From Propionispira raffinosivorans DSM 20765 (GTDB taxonomy: Bacteria > Bacillota > Negativicutes > Selenomonadales > Selenomonadaceae), in the NCBI RefSeq assembly GCF_000381065.1, contig NZ_KB905852.1, positions 1 to 64,000 on the forward strand: 64,000 bases of DNA, given 5' to 3'. The notes under the pieces are model-generated. The model saw nothing but the letters and a program-made list of their open reading frames with translations. It had not been told where the DNA came from and did not search any database. The position numbers and the translations under genes are program-made. This document shows positions 61,454 to 64,000 of the stretch, one piece after another. The stretch's first letter is position 1. Each line of letters begins with the position of its first letter.

Positions 61454-61649
61454 AATTGGGTGTCCGAAAGGACTTAATAGGGAAGTTGGAGAAATGCCAA
61501 CGCGGTCCCGCCACTGTATTAGGGAGTGAATCCACAAAATGTCACTGAAGTAGAAACTTTGGGAAGACGTGGAGGAACAATGATCTAGAGCCAGGAGAAC
61601 TGCCCAATTAACAGTCACCGTTAGACCCGCGAGCGATGGGAAGGGGATT
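61454..61649 (+). ncRNA. cobalamin riboswitch 2
   Basis: Base stem AATTGGG (61454-61460) with CCCAATT (61603-61609). Conserved elements: TTAATAGGGAA, CCAACGCGGTCCCGCCACTG with the B12 box, ATGTCACTG, TTTGGGAAG, AGCCAGGAGAACTGCC, and the tail CACCG...ACCCGCGAGCGATGGG. Over about 130 nt it is nearly identical to riboswitch 3 on the other side of the exported cbiK. Its terminator follows at 61680; the next gene begins only at 62044. Confidence 0.95.
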
Positions 61650-61679
61650 TATAGGAATACAACATATTAAGCCTATGAG

Positions 61680-61704
61680 TCTCGACAATTGTCGAGATTT
61701 TTTT
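61680..61704 (+). terminator. riboswitch 2 terminator
   Basis: TCTCGACAATTGTCGAGA is a full palindrome followed by seven T, 30 bp after the aptamer tail. Confidence 0.85.
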
Positions 61705-61730
61705 ATGTTTGTGTTTTTATTTATGAAAAA

Positions 61731-61769
61731 TAAAGACCTCTTTTTGTTTGCGCAAAAAGAGGTCTTTTT
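61731..61769 (+). terminator. second terminator after riboswitch 2
   Basis: AAAGACCTCTTTTTG (61732-61746) pairs with CAAAAAGAGGTCTTT, followed by more T. It follows the riboswitch terminator by 27 bp with no gene between. Confidence 0.9.
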
Positions 61770-61858
61770 GTCAGCTTAATACTTGTCGAAAAGTTTTTCC
61801 TGTTTAGTAGCTTTTACAGGAGAATATTACTCATATATTTTATGCCTTGAAGTACTTA

Positions 61859-61890
61859 CATGTTCCAATTTTTTTGGAACATGCCTTTTT
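61859..61890 (+). terminator. third terminator before exported cbiK
   Basis: CATGTTCCAA (61859-61868) and TTGGAACATG (61874-61883) form a perfect 10-bp stem followed by CCTTTTT. A 27-codon frame (61949-62032) ends at the cbiK ribosome site, but its own start lacks one and it was not called. Confidence 0.7.
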
Positions 61891-62043
61891 CAAGAAGAGT
61901 TGCAGATGCAGCTTTCAGATATTTCGCAAATGTAATGGTTTAGACTATATGGAGGTGAACTGTATAACCAAGATAGCTTTATTTGATGTTACTAGAGCAA
62001 TAACTTTAATAGCATGTATTTATTTATTTTAGGAGGAAAAATA

Positions 62044-63078
62044 ATGAAACAAAATTGGAAAAAAGTGCTTATCACATCTCTGGCTTGTGCAGCTTTTGTG
62101 GGTGTGGGAATGACAACGAGTTATGCAAGTTATGGACTGAATCCAGAGGTTAAAGATGCAACACCAGCGTTAAAACAGGCAGCAGAAATTGGGGTTCGTG
62201 TTTTTGAAAATCCCGAAATGAAAAATTTAGCAAACAAAGATGCCATCGTTGTCATGAGCTTTGGTACAACATTTAAAGAATCGCGTAAGGCAACCATTGA
62301 AAAAACAGTTGCAGATATTCAAGCAGCACATCCTGATACGAAAGTGGTCTTAGCTTTTACTTCTCACATTATTGTTGATCGCATTCAGGCTAAAGAAGGT
62401 ATTAAAATTCAAACACCAGAAGAAGCTTTAACTGCTTTAAAACAAGATGGTTATACTCGTGTAGCTCTTACGTCACTGGATCTGATTCCGGGAATGGAAT
62501 ATGCATATGATAGTGCAATTTTTGACTTATACAAAACAGAATTTAAAAAAATGACATTGGGAACATCTTTGATGTATTGGACCGGACAGGAAAAACAAAG
62601 AGATGATGTTACAGAATTCTTAAATGCATTCAAAACAGAATTTCCTAAAACAGGGAAAAAAGATGCTGTATTAATAATGCAGCATGGTACACCGCATCCA
62701 GGTAATGCGTATTATTCAGTTATACAGGCTCGCATTGATGAAATGGGAATGAATAATGTGCTGCTGTATACGGTCGAAGGCTGGCCAAGTTTAGAAACGA
62801 TTATTCCAAAATTAAAAGCCAAAGGAATTAATCATGTTACATTGATTCCTGGTATGATGGTTGCCGGTGATCATGCGAATAATGACATGGCGGGTGCAGA
62901 ACCAGATTCACATAAATCTATTTTAGAAAAAGAAGGCTTTAAAGTAGATACATATATTCATGGTGCAGGCGAAAATGAAAATGTTCGGAAGCTTTTCGTT
63001 GATCGTGCGAATGAATCATGGAATGCACTAGAAAATGAAACAGTTAAACCTGTAGTTCATCATATGCAGAAAAAATAA
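62044..63078 (+). CDS. cbiK: sirohydrochlorin cobaltochelatase, exported
   Basis: Chelatase of 344 residues with a cleavable signal peptide (KKVLITSLACAAFVGVGMTT, cleavage near SYAS). The catalytic His residues are kept in IMQHGTPH (about 214) and VAGDHANNDMAGAE (about 276), as is FGTTFKESRKATIEK. Periplasmic CbiK (CbiKp) is known from Desulfovibrio, where a role in metal or tetrapyrrole handling outside the cytosol was suggested. Ribosome site TAGGAGGA gives the start at 62044. It sits between two B12 riboswitches, with three terminators before it. Confidence 0.9.
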   Translation: MKQNWKKVLITSLACAAFVGVGMTTSYASYGLNPEVKDATPALKQAAEIGVRVFENPEMKNLANKDAIVVMSFGTTFKESRKATIEKTVADIQAAHPDTKVVLAFTSHIIVDRIQAKEGIKIQTPEEALTALKQDGYTRVALTSLDLIPGMEYAYDSAIFDLYKTEFKKMTLGTSLMYWTGQEKQRDDVTEFLNAFKTEFPKTGKKDAVLIMQHGTPHPGNAYYSVIQARIDEMGMNNVLLYTVEGWPSLETIIPKLKAKGINHVTLIPGMMVAGDHANNDMAGAEPDSHKSILEKEGFKVDTYIHGAGENENVRKLFVDRANESWNALENETVKPVVHHMQKK

Positions 63079-63107
63079 GAATTAAATTTTAAATTTAATA
63101 ACATGGA

Positions 63108-63305
63108 AACAGGTGTCTGCAAAGACTTAATAGGGAAGTTTGGTGTAAAGCCAACGCGGTCCCGCCACTGTATTAGGGAGTGAATCCACAAAATGTCACT
63201 AAAGCACAAACTTTGGGAAGGCGTGGAGGAATGATGATCTAGAGCCAGGAGAACTGCCTGTTTAACAATCACCATTTGACCTGCGAGCGATAGGGATGGG
63301 GATTT
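63108..63305 (+). ncRNA. cobalamin riboswitch 3 (upstream of second btuF)
   Basis: Base stem AACAGG (63108-63113) with CCTGTT (63257-63262). Conserved elements: TTAATAGGGAA, CCAACGCGGTCCCGCCACTG, ATGTCACT, TTTGGGAAGGCG, AGCCAGGAGAACTGCC and the tail CACC...CCTGCGAGCGATAGGG. It starts 30 bp after the exported cbiK stop and controls the following transporter gene. Confidence 0.95.
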
Positions 63306-63336
63306 TGCACGAAATATTTCTATTTATTTACGTATG

Positions 63337-63368
63337 AAAATCCTGACATAGTGTCAGGATTTTTTTAT
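63337..63368 (+). terminator. riboswitch 3 terminator
   Basis: ATCCTGACA (63340-63348) pairs with TGTCAGGAT (63352-63360), followed by seven T. It is the expression platform before the second btuF. Confidence 0.9.
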
Positions 63369-63455
63369 TTTATTCCTAGTATGAAGAAAACAGTAGGGCA
63401 TTTTCCTCTAGTCGTGTAAAGAGCGTGTTGTTTCTATAAAATGGAGGAATGTCAA

Positions 63456-64000
63456 ATGATCAAAAAAGTTAAGCAGAAATATGGAAGAATTCTATTTGTA
63501 TTGTTTTTGTGTATGATTGCGGGCGGATGCCAAAGTTATAACTCGTCTATGATTGTAAGCAAAGAAGCTTTGGATACATCTTATGAAGTTGTGGATGCGC
63601 AGGGAACTGTCGTAAATTTAAAGGCAAAACCACAGCGAATTGTAACATTTTCAATTGGAACCGATGAAATTGTGTTGGGACTTGTACACCCCAAACGCAT
63701 GGCGGCGATTAATGAAAATCTGGACGACCCTCAGTCTTCAAATGTTGTAAATCTTGCCAAACAAATACCACAAAAGATACCACGTAATCCGTCTGTTGAA
63801 GCAACGGCAGCTTTGCGACCTGATCTTGTGATTGTTCCAAACTGGATACCATTGGAAAATATAGCGGCCTTGCGCGATCTTGAAATTCCTGTACTTGTTT
63901 GTAAAACCCCAAAAGGAATCAAGGATGTACGCGCTTCCGTAAAACTTATTGCACAGGCAATCGGGGAACCGGAGCGTGGGGAAAATATTTTAGCACAAAT
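63456..64000 (+). CDS. BtuF-like binding lipoprotein, truncated by window end
   Basis: Partial gene, open at the right edge (181 complete codons). The start at 63456 has GGAGGA upstream. A signal with lipobox (LFLCMIAGGC, Cys about 25) is followed by KAKPQRIVTFSIGTDEIVLG and LRPDLVIVPNWIPLE, the class III binding-protein pattern of BtuF/FepB proteins. Riboswitch 3 upstream points to corrinoid or cobalt-related uptake. A permease and ATPase are expected beyond the window. Clearly diverged from the btuF at 48714. Confidence 0.85.
   Translation, partial: MIKKVKQKYGRILFVLFLCMIAGGCQSYNSSMIVSKEALDTSYEVVDAQGTVVNLKAKPQRIVTFSIGTDEIVLGLVHPKRMAAINENLDDPQSSNVVNLAKQIPQKIPRNPSVEATAALRPDLVIVPNWIPLENIAALRDLEIPVLVCKTPKGIKDVRASVKLIAQAIGEPERGENILAQ

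Noticed and set aside
61949-62032. 27-codon frame ending at the ribosome site of the exported cbiK
   Set aside because: The ATG lacks an upstream ribosome site; GGAGG lies inside the frame, not before it.
1-64000. CRISPR arrays, rRNA genes and complete insertion sequences
   Set aside because: None seen: no regularly spaced repeats, no transposase-like frame and no rRNA core sequence.

Overview
The window is low-GC DNA from what looks like an anaerobic, motile, diderm member of the Firmicutes (Negativicutes-like). This is an inference from the gene set: class II CbiK cobaltochelatases (one of them exported), cobalamin riboswitches, sigma-54 activators of the LevR and PrpR-like types, three methyl-accepting chemotaxis proteins, a bacteriohemerythrin, a NikABCDE nickel importer and FeoAB. 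No rRNA, housekeeping marker or complete insertion sequence was seen that would fix the genus.

Layout. (1) 1-12.8 kb is an accessory stretch. It is bracketed by two copies of the 3' half of a tRNA-Arg(UCU)-like gene (162-206 and 12753-12796), each followed by a terminator. Inside are a Fic protein, a LevR-type activator with a divergent mannose-family PTS operon behind a textbook sigma-54 promoter, an Old Yellow Enzyme, decayed gene remnants, an HxlR regulator facing a tautomerase, a flavin oxidoreductase, and a single-ORF fusion of an MntA-like nucleotidyltransferase with a HepT-like HEPN protein. (2) 13-31.7 kb holds a LysR/NmrA divergent pair, bacteriohemerythrin, a sigma-54 activator divergent from yjiH-yjiG-iadA (isoaspartyl dipeptide use), a chemoreceptor, a spermidine-synthase-like membrane protein, an MscS channel, a two-headed dynamin and an FRM2-type nitroreductase behind a 12-bp palindrome. 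(3) 32-42.8 kb holds ptsG with a GlcT-type antitermination leader and its glcT, a second chemoreceptor, a BASS transporter with a possible leader peptide and attenuator, carbonic anhydrase, a CBS protein and a SEC-C methionine aminopeptidase.

(4) 42.8-64 kb is dominated by metal and corrinoid metabolism. It contains a Fur-box DUF3793/flavodoxin pair, tRNA-Arg(ACG) and tRNA-His, cytosolic cbiK, a third chemoreceptor, a B12 riboswitch followed by cbiL and a BtuFCD-like importer, Fur-box feoA-feoB-feoB-associated Cys-rich protein, a flavodoxin, a methyltransferase-nikABCDE unit with a CsoR/RcnR-family repressor gene after it, and an exported CbiK flanked by two nearly identical B12 riboswitches. 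The last riboswitch leads into a second BtuF-like lipoprotein cut by the window edge. Together these genes handle Fe, Ni and Co uptake and steer cobalt into the anaerobic corrin pathway, with regulation by Fur, B12 and a Ni/Co-type sensor readable from the DNA.

No CRISPR array, rRNA or transposase was found. The least explained items are the MntA-HepT fusion, the tRNA-bracketed region, the methyltransferase joined to the nickel importer, and the orphan riboswitch with three terminators ahead of the exported CbiK.
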